Below, in pieces: positions 56,786 through 56,882 of a stretch of DNA of 56,882 nt. Both the position numbers and the translations under genes were made by a program. The stretch comes from Chryseomicrobium aureum (GTDB lineage: Bacteria > Bacillota > Bacilli > Bacillales_A > Planococcaceae), in NCBI RefSeq assembly GCF_016909155.1, contig NZ_JAFBFG010000018.1, positions 1-56,882 on the forward strand. The letters run 5' to 3'. Below the pieces are notes generated by a model that saw only the letters and a list, made by a program, of their open reading frames with translations, ran no database searches and was not told the DNA's origin. How positions within the stretch are numbered: the stretch's first letter is position 1; the number at the start of each line of letters is the position of its first letter.

Positions 56786-56882
56786 TATTATGGAGAGTTT
56801 GATCCTGGCTCAGGACGAACGCTGGCGGCGTGCCTAATACATGCAAGTCGAGCGGATGAAGGAGGAGCTTGCTCCTCCAGAT
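56786..56882 (+). rRNA. 16S ribosomal RNA, 5' part
   Basis: The start TATTATGGAGAG is followed by GAGTTTGATCCTGGCTCAG and ACGAACGCTGGCGGCGTG, the universal bacterial 16S 5' region. The window ends in the V1 loop, whose stem GGAGGAGCTTGCTCCTCC is of the Bacillales type. Confidence 0.97.

Overview
The window is a chromosome segment around the replication origin of a Gram-positive Bacillota, most likely a member of the Planococcaceae. The evidence is the Bacillus-type order rpmH/rnpA/yidC/khpB/mnmE/mnmG/rsmG/noc/parA/parB on one side of dnaA and dnaN/yaaA/recF/gyrB/gyrA/16S rRNA on the other, the walRKHIJ-htrA-rlmH block, a spore-type YyaC protein, and the proteins themselves. I cannot name the genus.

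Layout. Positions 1-3600 hold a metallo-beta-lactamase-fold hydrolase, a YdjM-like membrane protein, a GNAT acetyltransferase, an ankyrin protein, rlmH and a small CxxH/CxxC protein. Positions 3644-17163 are a 13.5 kb insertion bounded by two directly repeated 1,688-bp IS3-family (IS150-like) elements. It is flanked by a CTT duplication and sits exactly in the loop of what was the htrA terminator. Its interior carries a putative inorganic-carbon operon (DUF2294, an SbtA-type bicarbonate permease, a carbonic-anhydrase-like protein without zinc ligands, a DUF6671 zinc-ribbon protein), a frameshifted beta-propeller gene, and a broken Tn7-like set: tnsC without its 5' end, tnsD and tnsE, but no tnsA or tnsB. 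Positions 17222-24044 hold htrA and the walR-walK-walH-walI-walJ envelope-stress operon. Positions 24050-34110 hold an M23 peptidase, purA, a small membrane protein, dnaB, rplI, gdpP, yybS, rpsR, ssb and rpsF. Positions 34267-46713 hold ychF, a DUF951 gene, mscS, yyaC, a DUF554 gene, parB, parA, noc, rsmG, mnmG, mnmE, khpB, yidC and rnpA. Positions 47110-56423 hold rpmH, oriC (two DnaA-box clusters around dnaA), dnaN, yaaA, recF, gyrB and gyrA. The window ends inside the first 16S rRNA of an rrn operon that has two tandem promoters.

The core genes serve replication start (DnaA, DnaN, DnaB, SSB, gyrase), segregation and division-site control (ParA, ParB, Noc with parS and a Noc-binding site in the window), cell-wall homeostasis (WalRK with accessory proteins and a peptidase with LysM and G5 domains), and translation (S6, S18, L9, L34, RlmH, RsmG, MnmEG). 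The inserted block is foreign to this order. The most interesting points are the mobile bicarbonate module with a 20-bp perfect hairpin and U-tract in its leader, its neighbourhood to a headless Tn7-like transposition gene set, the insertion into a terminator loop, and a dispersed intergenic repeat family near rpmH and walR.
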